A DNA stretch of 64,000 nucleotides from Doris montereyensis (Eukaryota; Mollusca; Gastropoda; Nudibranchia; Dorididae), in the NCBI GenBank assembly GCA_037039925.1, contig JAXRKP010000260.1:240001-304000 (forward strand). The letters are read 5' to 3'. The position numbers and the translations under genes are program-made. A model generated the notes under the pieces. That model did no database searches. It saw only the letters and a program-made list of their open reading frames with translations, and was not told where the DNA came from. Position 1 is the stretch's first letter. The number at the start of each line of letters is the position of its first letter. Positions 38,991 to 52,800 of the stretch are shown in pieces.

Positions 38991-41477
38991 ACATGATCCC
39001 AGTTAATGGCAAATAGACCCTGTAATAATAATAATTTATAAATTATCATGATGACATCTAATGGTAAAACTCTGTTATTATCTGACATCTAGATCTAGCT
39101 CTATATTATTTTCCTCTGATTTTGACAATTCAACATTATATATGTGATGTGCAAGATTTGATCTAAATATCTCGTTCTCTAACTCACCTTTCTCTCTCTT
39201 TATCTATCTGTCTATCTTTCCCATTCTACCTTTCTTGGTCTTTTGTGTGTATGTGTGTTTATGTCTATCCGTCTGTCTCTCGCTCTCTCTCATTCTCTTT
39301 CTATCTTTTCGCTCTTAGCTCTCTAGAGATCTCGTGCGTGCCCCTCCCACTCCCCCTCTCTATCTTTCTGGGTAGCCCAGGCCGATTCCGTTGACTCCGT
39401 TGACATCAAATGCAAAAAAGGAAAAGCCTTGGGTAGCATACTCTCACTCTCATTAATAGATTAAACCTTCTATCATTGCAGTAATGTATCACAGTGTTAC
39501 GTAACAATTACTTGTTAATTGTTTGTTAAAAGTTCATTTGTTTTTTTCAAACTAATTTTTCTTGATTTCTTTCTCTTTCGTTTTTTTATTGCATGTTTTC
39601 ATCACCGAACGTTTTTACCTCATGGGAGAACTTTGTTAGGGGGAAATTCAGCCACATATCCAGGGCCGGATTTAAAAAACGGACATACATGACAGTGTCC
39701 TCCCTGACAGATCAACAGTTTAATCACCAACATTAAATTAATCTTCATATAAATCTAGAATGAAATAACATAAATTAATTGAAGGCGCTGAAAACCCACA
39801 GTGCTAGTTCTCGCAGATAGATCTAGTAGTTAGACAAAGCCTGTAATCGGTATCACGTCTTGATACTACATTGCATAACATTGTGATGCGACGGGACAGA
39901 CGACGGGACACGCTAAGCGAGCTATGACAGTGAGTCTATTTTTAGAGGGGGACATTTTGAGTTTGTGCCCTCAAGAGCTGATAATCTTCACTTCATAATG
40001 TTAAACCAATGTAGGTCACAGTAAAGGCTGAAAGGCAAGATGGGTAAGAAAAGTTTGGGAGACTTTGGTTAGTGTCCCAAGTTTGGCACATAGGCATGCG
40101 TAAATGAAAACTGGCATAAAGTATGTATTTTATTCGTTTGGCTTACAATTTTAAGTCTAATCTTTTAACTTTGCTCAGGTATATTAATATTCTATGAATT
40201 AACATCGAATTATATACTAATATCAATTAAAATTATCAGTTTTTAAGCTGTATTTTCAACTTTTTAAAATTCCGAAATTCAGAATTGAAACAAGATTGAT
40301 AATTTACTTTTTACCTGCCAGCACAATGCTTAGCGCAGCTGCCTAATCAATAATTGTTGTATGTAGATCTAATAACAAACCAATCATGGCAGTGAGATGG
40401 TATTTGTTACTGTAGAGTCTTATCGTGGATACATTTATAATAATTTATAGATCTGTCTGCGCATAATGATTACTGTAATTACTGTGTTTATTAATTTAAT
40501 GGTGAATGAGGTAGACTTTTAAAAAAAAAATAACTTCAAAAGTTTAAAACATGAGGATAATCTCTACATATATAAAACATTTTTAGGACCTCATCAACTG
40601 AAGGACATCGTGTTTATCAACTGAAGGATATCGCGTTTTCGGCTTGCAAAACCTGTCTACGTATGGAACTGTCAAATGGTTGACTATTAGCGTATAACAA
40701 AAAGTGCTTGTTTTGTTTCTATTGTTTATTATTTGGAGGTGATAGCATTTGGTCAAAAAATGGTCGCACGAACGTGAAACATTTGAAAGAAAAGTTTTAG
40801 AAGCATCAATGCAGTTCAAACCATATGGTCAATGCTGTCAAATATATGACAAATGAATAACATTTATCCAAAACACTATGGGACAGGGTCGACTAAATGC
40901 TTTTTAAAATTGTTTTAAATGCCAGTTCACAAGGGTTTAATAAGGAGTATGAATACTTTAAACCAAAGAGTCATCAATCGATTTGTATCATTGAAGACCA
41001 ACCAAGATCAATTCCTCTATGCATAAAGGAAAAGAAGGTACTTGTGACATCATATTCGTTGATTTGTTATTCCTTTTTAATACCGTTTATTAAAGTGTCC
41101 TTCTAGGTAGTACGAGTTAAATCCCCCTGCACACATCATTGTTGGGTTACATTGTGGGTTGATTACATTTCATTCAACTGTTGCTTGTTTATTGAGAATA
41201 TCTATTTATTCGAATGCCATATATATTTCTTTCTTTTCTTTTGTTTGTGCTTTTATTTGTTCATTCCCTTATTTTACTCATTGTATAAAGAGATACCGTA
41301 CTGTTTGACATGATTTGTTGTGAAAATGACTGTTGGCTAAAAAGACAGGCAGATAAATGGGCGTGCATGCAGAGAAAGACAGACAGCAGAAGGAGAGAAA
41401 CAGTTTCTGAGACAGGAAAGAAAAGAAAAAAGAAAGGCAAGAAGATTTAAAGATAAAGCATGGGGAAGGGGTATAGA

Positions 41478-41652
<175 letters not shown>

Positions 41653-42769
41653 GTTGAATTTGTTGAAATTGCCAGTTAGCATATTATATATATATAATAT
41701 AATATATAGATCTAGACTCTGTCTTTCAGATCCCAGACTTTCATTGTTTATCTTTTTGTGTGTGCTTAAACTTTCCATTTTCACGTTGATGTTATCAGTT
41801 TATCAAAACGTTATGTCAGAAATAAATAATTATAATACATAAAAACAAGATAACACAACTAAAGAGAGAAAAAATGGAATAAAAACTTTAGATTCTACAT
41901 CCCAGTAACCCAAACAGACAATGGCCGAAATAGTACCACACCACCCTCTCCTAATACTAAATCTAGATCTATACTTACCTCGTTGTGACAGGGAAGTTAG
42001 TGGATGATGTAAAAAGGAAATCTAGACGTGCCCTTTTTATATAGAATCTAGTCAATATAATATTGTATGATTCACGTTTTGTGACGTGAACGGATTGGTG
42101 TCACACTAATGATCTTTGCTCGGGTTACTCGCATGCCTATTCAATAGGCTAACTTCACCTTCCTCCGAACTCCCATGTTTCACGTTTCGTTGAGACCTTG
42201 ACCGTGGAACATTTGACATGGTGACCTTTCACAAAGTATAGATTATGGTGAATGATTCTGATTGGCTGTTTGCTTCCCGTTTCGTTGTGTTCAGTTTCAG
42301 GTTCAGACAAGGACAAGATGGGAATTATTAGCTGTGCCGTGAGCCATCTGGGTCAAGATCTGGGTCATGATTCATGATCGGGCCCGGTCGCTGGACGCAG
42401 GTCATCACCAAAGAGATACTTCCTATTATTCCTAGCACATGAACAAAATGTACAACGTGATAAACAAGTTACAGAAATAATAATTGACTTAAATGGGAAA
42501 AAAATCACGGACAAACTCAATTACATATTAGATTGCTCTGATCTGGTTGATATGCGTCGGAAATATTATTCTGAAAGGAAATTTGCAAACTCTTTCTAGA
42601 GATTGATCCGAAAAATATTTTCGGATGTATGCAAGAATTCAGACTATATTTCTTCAACTGTCTTAGTCCTAAGCGTATATATAAATATATATTGTGTTTT
42701 TAGCATTATATTGTGGATTGCAATGCACCCAGAGCCCTCCGTTCGGGAGTGGCGTATGGCGCAATATAA

Positions 42770-42879
42770 ATGTTTATATTATTAAATTCATTAACAAATA
42801 TGTACGAAACATTCTTGAAATCCACCTGCCAAAAAACAATTACAAACGAAGATATGTGGCAAAAAACCCCGAACAAAAC
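42770..42879 (+). mobile_element. LINE fragment, 5' part (interrupted by the Ty3/gypsy insertion)
   Basis: Conceptual translation in adjoining frames gives FINKYVRNILEIHLP, then ITNEDMWQKTPN, which resembles the conserved segment near the C-terminus of non-LTR retrotransposon polyproteins (FxNxxLRxILxIxWPxxISNxxLW). It contains a frame break. The sequence resumes after the Ty3/gypsy insertion at 47573. Confidence 0.6.
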
Positions 42880-43087
42880 TACAACAATAGCTGTAGTGTT
42901 GTGTGTTTTCGTACTGCTGAGATTATACCACGCTCTACCTGTACTGCCGAGTTGTCGAGGAGTTGAATAAAATACATGTGCCTGTAAAGACGTGTTTCCG
43001 GTGTCTTATTACGATGTTGCCCTTTGTGTATATTTCCTAAGTGTCTGGACTATTGTGTTTACATGTGTATAACCCACGCATATGACA
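42880..43087 (+). repeat. 5' LTR
   Basis: Begins TACAACAATAGCTGTAGTG and ends CGCATATGACA. AATAAAAT at about 42967 may serve as the poly(A) signal. Preceded by AAAAC. Confidence 0.88.
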
Positions 43088-43106
43088 TGGTGGCAGCGTG
43101 AGTAGG
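43088..43106 (+). promoter_or_regulatory. Primer-binding site of the Ty3/gypsy element
   Basis: TGGTGGCAGCGTGAGTAGG immediately follows the 5' LTR. The TGG start complements a tRNA CCA end; I cannot name the primer tRNA. Confidence 0.6.
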
Positions 43107-43141
43107 TTTTATTTCTTATTTTGTCAACAATTTAAGAGAAA

Positions 43142-43875
43142 ATGGCTTTTAAACCCCCTCTGAATTCACACTCGATAAACCCCATCTTTGACCTGGTATC
43201 GGTCCGCCTCAAAACTTGAGGGGCAGGAAGGCCGGGTACAAATTGACAGTTTGATTTATGTGATGGGAGTGGAGGCAGAGCAAATTCTTGTTACCTTCTC
43301 ACTTACACAACAGGAGGAAACGGCTTTTGACCTCGTCCTGGACAGGTTTATATCGCATTTCTCTCCTCAGCGGAATGTGATACACGAGAGAGCCGTCTTT
43401 TATCAAAGGTCTCAACTAGAAAATGAATCCATTGAACAGTATGTAAGGGCATTGCATGAACTAGCAAGATATGCGAATTTTCCAGACAAAAATGAAGCGA
43501 TTAGAGATCGACTTGTGCTAGAGTGCAGAGACAAAGAACTTTCACTGAAGCTACAGTTAAGCACAGATTTGAAGCTTAGTGATTCAGTCACAATAGCGAG
43601 ACAACAAGAGTTAGTAAAGACGCAACTGCAAGATCAAGCAACAATCAAGAACAAGTGGTACTCTAGATATAGACGCAACTTCAAGACACGCGAGAACAAA
43701 AGGCTGTCACCAAAGGAATAATGGGATACCTAATCAGACACAAAAGATGGGTGTTAAGTGTGGAAAGTGTGGCCGTTACCATGAAAGAGGAAAATGTCCT
43801 GCTTACGGGAAGAAATACCACAACCGTCAGAAAATGAATCACTTTAGTCAGGTATGTCGCGCAAAACATACATAG
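43142..43875 (+). pseudogene. gag region (capsid-like and zinc-knuckle), frame-broken
   Basis: ATG at 43142 opens a short frame that breaks near 43190. The long frame 43188-43721 then carries a retrotransposon gag-like helical domain (with the RSQLENESIEQYVRALHELA-type segment). A CxxC zinc knuckle follows at about 43758-43800 (CGKCGRYHERGKC). The second knuckle has lost its first two cysteines. The product would package element RNA. Confidence 0.8.
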
Positions 43876-43989
43876 GATACAAACGTAAACAGTCTAAGAC
43901 AGGACAATGACAACAATGATCAAGAAAAAGAATTCTTCGTTGGAACTATAAACAATAGCGATACAGAGCCTCCATGGAGAACAAAAATA

Positions 43990-45938
43990 AAGTTGTTCCG
44001 CACAATGGTGTCCTTCAAGATAGACACAGGAGCCGATGTCAATATCATTACCAGCAAAATGTGGAAAACCATTGGCCAACTGAAGTTACAAGAAAACCAT
44101 GGAGTTGAGCTTTTGAATCCTGGTGGTCCTTTAGTTGTTAATGGGCTTTTCACGACGAAGATTAAAGATGACTTAAATACTACATTTAAGTGGTGAAAAA
44201 AGATACAGAATGTCTTCTCAGCCGAGCAACATTAAAAGCTTTAGGGTTAGTTGTTGTAAGAGGCAATTTAAATGAAGTAGGGCTGAAAACTTTTAGAGAG
44301 GTCAAATGTGATACAGTGAAGATACAGCTTCGAGCTGATGCCACACCGTACTCAGTTCCTGTGGCCAGACGAATACCTCTTCCATTGATGAAAAAAAGTC
44401 GAGGCCGAGTTGAAGAGAATGAAGGAAGGAAATGTCATTCAAGAAATTGAGGAACTGACTGACTGGCACCAATTGTACCAGTGTTAAAACCAAATGGTAA
44501 CGTAAGAATCTGTGTATATCTCAAGAAATTGAACAAGGCTGTAAAACGTGAACGTTTTATTCTGCCAACTCTTGACGATATTATCCACGAAATCAGGGGA
44601 TTCAACAATCTTTTCTAAACCTGACGCAACCAGTGGATTTTGGCAAATCCCGCTTGATCCAAAACCAGCAAAATACACAGCGTTCATCACACCGTTTGGC
44701 AGGTACTATTTTACGCATCTTCCATTTGGAATAACATCAGCGCCAGAAATATTTCAACCTATTATGACGAAATTACAGCAAGGAATAAAAGGCGCTATCT
44801 GTTACATGGGCGATATAGTATGTCATTCTTCCTCTAAAGAAGAGCACACTCAGTTATTAAAGACAGTAGAAACGAAATTCAAAGAAACTGGTCTGAAATT
44901 AAATGCAGAGAAGTGTGTATACTACAAAGAAGAATTGAACGTTTTGGGACACACCATAAGCAAGAATGGAATTAGAGCTGACGATTCCAATGTAGAAGCA
45001 ATCGTAGGGATGAAAGCACTCACTAACGTGAGTGAACTCAAACGTTTCTGGGAATGATCAATTTTTTAGGACGTTTTCTCCCTAACTCATCAACAGAGTT
45101 GAGTCCAATAAATGGATTGCTGAAAAATAATTCGCATTGGTCCTGGGGATCACTACAACAAAGAGCATTTGAGAGAGTTAAAGATTTACTCACCTCAGCA
45201 TCTGTACTTGCCTACTTCGATGTTGCAAAGCCTACCATAGTTTCAGCTGACAGCAGTTCATATGGACCAGGGGCAGTATCATTACAAGAATACCCAAATT
45301 GCCTCCAGCCAGTTGCTTTTGCATCGCGTTTCCTCACCAAAGCATAACAACAGTATGCACCGATTGAAAAAGAATGTCTTGCTGCGACATGGGCTTGTGA
45401 AAAATTTGATCGCTATTTAATTGGATTGAAAGATTTTACTCTACTGACAGATCACAAACCTCTTGTTCCTTTAATCAACTCAAGGGATTTGATCGATACT
45501 CCAATTCGATGTCAGCAACTATTAATGAGAATGATGAGATTTCAACTTCAAGCAGTCTACACTCCAGGCAAAGAAATGCTGATTTCGAACACACTTTCAA
45601 TGAGTCCCGTCAACGTTACATCCGAAAAAGAAAGATCGTTACAAGACGATGTCGCCGCGTATGTCAGCGAAGTAGTAAATTTATGGCCAGTGACAGACAT
45701 AAAACTAAATCAAATTCGCGATCAGTCACAACAGGATGTATGCATCAAAACAACAATTGAATATGTCGTAAATGGATGGTCAGAATACAAACGAGATGTT
45801 AAATTGGCATCAAGGGATTTCTACATGTTGAAAGGAGAACTAAGTGTATGTGAAGGTCTGCTATTAAGAGGACAGAGAATCGTAATTCCATACATTTTAC
45901 GAAAGGAAATTATCGACAACATCCATAGTAGTCACTAA
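43990..45938 (+). pseudogene. pol region: protease, reverse transcriptase, RNase H
   Basis: The aspartic protease motif DTGADVN is at about 44022. Reverse transcriptase lies at about 44340-44960 with recognisable LPFGITSAP and KFKETGLKLNAEKC blocks. The box normally reading Y-x-D-D reads YMGD (about 44804), losing the first metal-binding Asp, and the upstream RICVDLKK-type box has Tyr in place of Asp. RNase H with TDHKPL spans about 45230-45600. Frame breaks occur near 44396, 44455 and 45055, and there is a stop near 45345. The enzyme would be inactive. Confidence 0.85.
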
Positions 45939-45939
45939 G

Positions 45940-46999
45940 GAATCACAACATGTTGCGAAAGAGCCAACCAATCTGTTTGGTGGCCAGGAATAAACATGGA
46001 TATAGAAGAAAAAGTATCCAAATGTAGGTACTGCATTGAGAAGAGGCCAACACAGAGACGAGAACCTCTGATTTCTACGTCACTTCCAGAACGACCCTTT
46101 CAAAAGGTGACAACCGGTTTGTGCGAAGTAAAAAATCAAATGTACCTAGTAACCATCGATCATTACTCTAGATTCATTGTTATTGCGCACCTTACAAACG
46201 TGACTTCAACAGGAATCATTTGCAAGCTAAAGAAGTATTTGCCGCACATGGGATTCCAGAAACAGTTGTATCAGACAATGGTCCACAATTCGCTTCAACT
46301 GAGTTTAAAGCTTTCTCCAGAACCTGGAATTTCCATCATATCACCAGTAGTCCGCAGTATCCTTAGTCAAATGGTGAAATAGAGAGTTTCCAATGCGAAC
46401 AGCTAAAGACATTCTTAAACAAGAAGATGTCCACCTTGCGCTCTTCAGCATTCAGAGCAACGCCCATCCCGAGTCTTGGCATTAGTCCAGCAGAAATGGC
46501 TATAGCTAAAAGGATATGCACAACCGTTCCTACTTTACTAAACAATCTACAAGCAAGGAAACCCCACAACATAAGGAACCGGGATCAGCGAGCTAAAGAG
46601 CGTCATAGTTCACAAGATCTTCCAGATCTTCATCCAGGTGATCAAGTACGAGTCAAAACCGACAGAGATAAAATGAGGAATCTCCAAGCTAAAGTCGTTG
46701 GCAAATGCGCTCCAATGTCATATATTGTCAGCACCGAAAGAGGAGAATTACGAAGAAATCGTCGCCATTTGCAACTGGATACGACTCGTCTACCACAGGA
46801 TAATTCATCACCAGAGAGAACAGCATCGACCAGCGATGAAGACAACAATGTCTCAGATGAATCTTCGAAAGTATTTAAAAGAAATCCTATCAGGCCTCTT
46901 GAGCCTGACCCACCGTCTTCAGTTACCAGATCTGAAGCTCGTGCTCACACACATAGTGGTCGAGCCATCATTAAACCAGCACGATTCCGCGATGGTTAA
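45940..46999 (+). pseudogene. pol region: integrase, frame-broken
   Basis: A degraded zinc-binding HHCC region (CRYC near 46025) precedes the core domain, which is recognisable as LVTIDHYSRF (about 46147), SDNGPQFAS in another frame (about 46271), and a SNGEIE-type helix (about 46368) behind a stop. The C-terminal part has HPGDQVRVKTD. The region following the core is shortened relative to intact elements. It ends at TAA about 46999. Confidence 0.82.
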
Positions 47000-47366
47000 T
47001 TTCTCGTTAAGTTTTGTCGTGTTAAATTAATATGTGAAATTCACTTAGATTAACAGCAGTAATCAATGTGTTCAGTTAAGAAAACAACTGTATTGTGTTT
47101 CAAGTATTTGGGATAGCAGCATCATTCGCAACAGCATTCGCAAGTATTTTTATTAAACGTGTCTCAAGATACTTTTGAAAATGAACAGTCCAATTAGGAA
47201 GACAACACAACTTGACATTTTAATTTGTGTTTAAAGACTTTAGTCTAAATCCATGTGGTCATTATAATAAGTCAAGTATTCTAATGAATTCGTCTTGATT
47301 ATGTTTTGAAACTTTTGAATAAAGGGTCAGTTACTAAAAGTAAAATTATTGTAATGGAATGAGTCC

Positions 47367-47572
47367 TACAACAATAGCTGTAGTGTTGTGTGTTTTCGTA
47401 CTGCTGAGACTGTACCACACTCTACCTGTACTGTCGAGTTGTCGGGGAGTTGAATAAAGTACACGTGCCTGTAGAGACGTGTTTCCAGTGTCTTATTACG
47501 ATGTTGTCCTTTGTGTATATTTCCTAAGTGTCTGGACTATTATGTTTACATGTACAACCTACGCATATGACA
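47367..47572 (+). repeat. 3' LTR
   Basis: Near-identical to the 5' LTR, with mostly G/A and C/T differences, and followed directly by the second AAAAC copy of the target duplication. The 370 bases before it, from about 47000, are non-coding. Confidence 0.88.
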
Positions 47573-47712
47573 AAAACAGACACCAATAGAACTGAAGAAG
47601 GAGTTGAAAGACGTGGAGATGTCCTGGAAAGAAATTGCAAAGATGACACAGGACGGGGATTGTTGGAGGGCTCTTGTTGCTGGCGTATGCCCCACGAGGG
47701 GTGGCAGGGCAT
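47573..47712 (+). mobile_element. LINE fragment, 3' end of the polyprotein
   Basis: Encodes IELKKELKDVEMSWKEIAK, then MTQDGDCWRALVAGVCPTRG and a stop, followed by ATGATGATGATAA. This matches the usual C-terminal end and tail style of non-LTR elements (SWxExxxxAQDRxxWRxxVxxLCPT). The frame joins across the Ty3/gypsy element only if one AAAAC copy is removed. Confidence 0.75.
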
Positions 47713-49620
47713 GATGATGATAAGTGACCCAAGATCGTTTCCGTTTAAGAATTATTTCTACCAAAAGTAACGTTTGGTTAAGCACATTGAATTGTTTCCT
47801 CATCTTTGAGTAGAATTTTAATTCACATTAGTCACATTTTAGAACAGGTTTTATAATTAAAAAGTTGGAATAGTATAGTTCATACCTAACAATCGTCTGG
47901 ATGCTATCGTTGTCGCCGAGGGAAACATTATGCTATCATCAACCATGATAATATTTAATTTCGTATATTTTGATAAAAGGAGCCTTTTGCTTCTAGAAAT
48001 AATTTGCACTGATCAGCTTAACGGACCATGTTTGTTTGCATTCATATCATGGGTAGCATTGCTGCCCCAAACCACTTTCCAAACACACAGAGACTTGGGA
48101 GATGAAATTACCACATGAATTTCTGAAAGACACGATGATATAGGCATAGGACTATCCGCACCCCCTCCAATAATTTTTACTTGTATTTTTCAGTAATTGT
48201 AGTTGAGGGATTTGTTATGATTTTTGTTGTAGCTGGGTTTCTTTCCTTTTTAAATCCACTGGAAGTTTATGATAATCCGAGCTTAGAATTAATCATTTTG
48301 AATGAAAGTCACTCCGAAATCATGTATTATGGGAATGTGCGCATGTTCTCACCATACATACACACACACACACACACACATACACGCACACATACACACA
48401 CAAATGAGAAATATTCATAACTCATATTTCCGCACAATTAACCGGTTTACTGACTTTACCCCATTTATCCCACTAGCAGGCCAATGCATTCAGAGAAATT
48501 TTAAGCCTGCAAGTATATTACATGTACCGGTATAACGGGTATAATGTTTCGTTGTAACATCCATCTGTGCCTCTACTCCATCACACTTGAAATCTAATGA
48601 GGACAGCTACACATCTCCTTACATTATGGAAACAAAATAGACCAGTCAGTTTTCGAACCAATGCACTTCATGATTACCTACATACCCATGACATTTGTAA
48701 TAACATTTTCTATAGGTATCGTTACCACGGTTACATGATGATGAAATATACTAAGTATATATATATATATAAAACAACAACAACCGCAACAATAACTTGG
48801 AGGGGGGGGGGGCGTGCTGTTCCAAGGTAAGATATTGTTCTTTGTTCTTTTAATGTTATCTCTGACCACCAATGCATATATATATTTGTTTGAACTGATA
48901 CTGATACTCCTGATTCAGGCAGTTTCACAGATAAACACTAATACAATTTATCAACCGGCATCATCCTCAAGCCACCTGCCGTCATCTACCTTGTCTGCAC
49001 TTAAATCAAAGGGCACCAAAGACGCTAACATTATGTACTACTACTACTACTGCATATTTCTAGTAAGGTCTTGCATTATGTGACCACCACCGATTCCATA
49101 ATAATATTATGTTCGTGTATTATTTATACCACGGGTTATACCACCGGAAGATGCAAGTGTATCTTAAAATACTGTCCAATCACCTAGTTTAGGCTCCTCG
49201 CTTTCAGTTAGATGAGTTAACCGTGAAGCACACATGTGAAGCTGGAAGCCACCACACGGAACCGACAGACAGATCGGTCTTAAAGTTAAAGCGTGAACAT
49301 TAACACACATTCTTAAGACAGTAACAACAATGCCAGACGCAAATCATTACAAAAAATAATATAGAAGCATTGGACCAATCTATGAGCTGATTCGATGTGT
49401 ATGACGATTTACTCGGTCTACGACTTGATATGACCTAGATTAGATACTTAGGACAGATCTAGATCTATGTCTACGCTCCTTTGGCTTTACTCCCAGTCAA
49501 AAGCTACCTATTTCGATTGCAGATAGCCAGCTGGTTCGATCCAGATCTATAATCTTACGTTGAATACAGCGACGGATTGATTCAACGATTAAAAAAAACA
49601 ACCCACATTGATTTGACAGA
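47713..49620. other. Gene-free stretch upstream of gluconokinase
   Basis: Contains a (CA)n run (about 48358-48400), an (AT)n run (about 48755-48772) and a poly-G run (about 48803-48813). The gluconokinase promoter probably lies near the right end, but no core motif is clear. Confidence 0.45.
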
Positions 49621-49661
49621 ATGGTTTTCGTGGTGGTTATGGGAGTGTGCGGATGTGGGAA
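49621..49661 (+). CDS. IDNK: Gluconokinase exon 1
   Basis: ATG then VFVVVMGVCGCGK; the donor AA|GTGAGT splits the Lys codon of the P-loop. A hydrophobic beta strand before the P-loop is as expected. Confidence 0.9.
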
Positions 49662-49784
49662 GTGAGTTGACAAATGTTTTGTTTTTTTTAGAAATTGAGA
49701 CCGAAAACGTGAATCAAAGGGTCATAAATACATAAATTCTAGATCTACATGTATTATTATTATTAATATTATTAATATTATTAA

Positions 49785-49823
<39 letters not shown>

Positions 49824-52800
49824 GACTTACGCTTAGATCTTGATCTACAATAACAATACCGTTACAAACTACATGTGTACAAAACTGAAACGAGATCCTC
49901 AGTCTTTATACTTTACAGTATTTACACGCTATCTTCCATACGTGCGAGTTTTTGAATTGTTTAGTATTAGTAGGCTTACGCCAAACCCAACGTAGGCAAT
50001 AGGGCCTACTTGTGACCTTAATTTTAGAGTTTATAAACTTTAAATCTTAGAATTTTAACCCGAGAGAATTAATCTATCCAGCTGATAAATGCAACATAAA
50101 TCCGTATTGGCGTCACAAAAGATTTTAACCAAAACAGTCGGTACCTGGTACTTTCTTAAAATACTTTTATACATTATATAGATCTAGAAAATTATCTAGA
50201 TTGATCTAAATCAAGATTCTGGTTAAAATACCGTGATAAATTAGGAAAAAGTGTACCGTAGGCCTCTTTGTCTTCCTTTTATTTTTATTTTTTGTGGTTG
50301 TTTAAATGTTATAAATTCATTATTCAGCTGAAGGGCAATCAATAAAAAAAGATGGTTTGGTCTCGTAGTATGGTTTTATTGTTTTTCTAATCCTCTCTCC
50401 TCCCCTCCCACTCCACCCTTGTTTTAAAAAATCCAGAACCACGATAGCACAGGAACTAGGACAACAGGTGAGTGAGACACTTTCGAATGACTTCATTTTG
50501 GTCGTTGATTTAGATTTAGATCTGCATGCAGATCTGATGGCTAGAAGAAGAATGAGCTAAAAATGCTCTAGCAGAATTTTTTTCTTCTCACAAGCCACCT
50601 GGATTCTAACCACAATCACTACCGGATAGATCTAGGTATAAAACAAAATAAAAAATAGCACCGGCAAGCATTTTAGCAAACAGACTGAACAAAGAAACGA
50701 ATTAAATTTTATAACTACACTTTACTGTGTTGCGTTTTCAAAAGGGCTTTTTGAAACACATGTTTATTGAAAACGTGTTTCGCCTGCATAATGTAAAATA
50801 TATATAATATACTGTATAATAGTCTATACACATTATGTATGTATTAATTATCAGTATTGTGTCTTGCCCACGGCTTACTCTACACAGTAGCCATGGTCTT
50901 GCCGGAATATGTCAAGCTGGATTGATTAAGTGCAAATTCCCCTCCCCCTTCCCTCTATGTATGTCTGTGTGTCTGTCCCTTTGTATTTCTCTCTCTCTCT
51001 CTCTCTCCCTTTCCCTCTCTGTGTGTGTGTGTGTGTGTGTTATGGCTATGCGTGTGGAAATTTATCGATACAGTGCCTCATTTATTCCAATTATTCGTCC
51101 ACATACCATGTATATCTACAACTAAATAATATTTCCCCTACTCTTGGTAGTTGAATTATCACGTGAACGATGCAGACGATTTTCACACACACTCAAACAA
51201 GTATAAGATGAACCAGAGTATACCGTTATCAGACGAGGTAAGTTTATTCACACAAAAATGAGACTGTAATGTGTGAGCTTATTCTCTCCTCTCTATCTTC
51301 CTTGCAACGTTCCGGTTTGTTTAGTTTTTTGTCTTTATTTTTGTTACTTTTCATTCTGAATCATGTACTTTTTTCGTTTTTGTACTTTCTCCAAACGCGC
51401 ATTTGTGGTTTGCGCCTCAAAAATATTGAACAGGATTGAATGGGAAGAATGTAAGACAAAGCGCAAAACCTGTCCTCATCCTTGCATTTGCATATACATG
51501 TATACATTATTATCGTCTATTATTACTATTGCATGATCCAAAGAAAGCTAGTAACCCGTATGCTCTGCCATTTATTCGATTTTGAAACAAACCCAACAAT
51601 AAACAAAAAGACAACAACAATGTATCAATCTAGAAAAGATGTTTAGCATATCTGCAAAACGAATGCATTGTGGCTAGTAACTACATAATATAATAATACA
51701 CGTATATGACTATGTTTAAGACATGATATTCCTCAGCTTAGCATTTTTTTAAAAGGTGTCAGTCTCCTATATATATATGTGTAAATGGAATCTATACAGG
51801 TGTGTGTTCACGCACAAAATGTACACATATATTGTATGTTTATTTTATGTTTTCACTTGTAAATGTTTTGTTCAAATCTGTTGCGATGTTTAGATGGGGT
51901 CCCATTCATATTCTACTTTGTTTTTTTTCAGGATCGATATCCTTGGCTCATGGCTATTCACAAACATATGGACAGGTATGAATTTACAGTAGGACTAAGA
52001 AATATAAAATATGTTTTTGCAATGTGTCTGAATTCCTATTTTTCACCCTTCCTTATATTGTTGGATTATATTCGTACTATATCCTACCATCAACGTGCGT
52101 GTTTTCGTTTGTAAAAAAATACGCTTAAAATAGATTCCTGTCTTAACATGGCACCATTGGATCGATAAACTACAGCTTTGAGAGAGCCCTTAGTATGGCG
52201 ATCATCTTGCTTACTCAAGCCTTAACTAGCCATGGTGTCTGCAACGGCAATATGAGCTTTAATTACCTTGGTGGTCGGGAGTCACCATTAGACCATTGGT
52301 TATCATTACTAACAAGAAGACCTATTGAATGCCAATATTCGTTCGGCCTAGCAAGGCACGACTGGCTTTTAGCAGTGTTAGTACGATGTATAGGGCGCAT
52401 GAGCTAAGATCCCTTGCCATTTTTGAACTGACGTGCCAGAGAGGTAATCTACTCCCCCCAACGGGGGCAGAGAAAATCGGTGGTTAGGGAGTGCACATAT
52501 TTATGAGGTTACTTGCTTTCCTGTCATTGGATGACTACCAATGGATCATTTATAAATAAAATCAAGAGTGTCGACGAAAGCAGTCTCGGGGACTTTATAC
52601 AAATTAAATTGATCTAAATAAAATGTACAGACTGATACTTTGAGAATAAGCCTGTGATGAAAAGGAAATGAGAGACAAAGAGACCTAAAACAAAATAAGA
52701 ATAAATAGGCAAATTAATAAAGCATTAATGTTAAAACAAAAACACAAGATATGAATACAAAGGGAACACACACCGGAAATAAAACGTCATTGCTAGTCAG

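Larger units (their letters stand above)
42880..47572 (+). mobile_element. Ty3/gypsy LTR retrotransposon, decayed, nested in a LINE
   Basis: 4.69 kb element with two LTRs of about 207 bp (42880-43087 and 47367-47572), flanked by AAAAC on both sides as a 5-bp target duplication. Order is LTR, primer-binding site, gag, zinc knuckles, protease, reverse transcriptase, RNase H, integrase, LTR, which is the Ty3/gypsy order. The LTRs differ at about a dozen sites, nearly all transitions, plus a 2-base indel, so it is not a recent insertion. The coding region has many frame breaks and stops and altered catalytic residues, so it is inactive. Confidence 0.92.

Noticed and set aside
43142..46999. Intact retrovirus-like element or captured host gene
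   Set aside because: No envelope-like ORF, both catalytic boxes of the reverse transcriptase substituted, multiple frame breaks; it is a decayed Ty3/gypsy retrotransposon.
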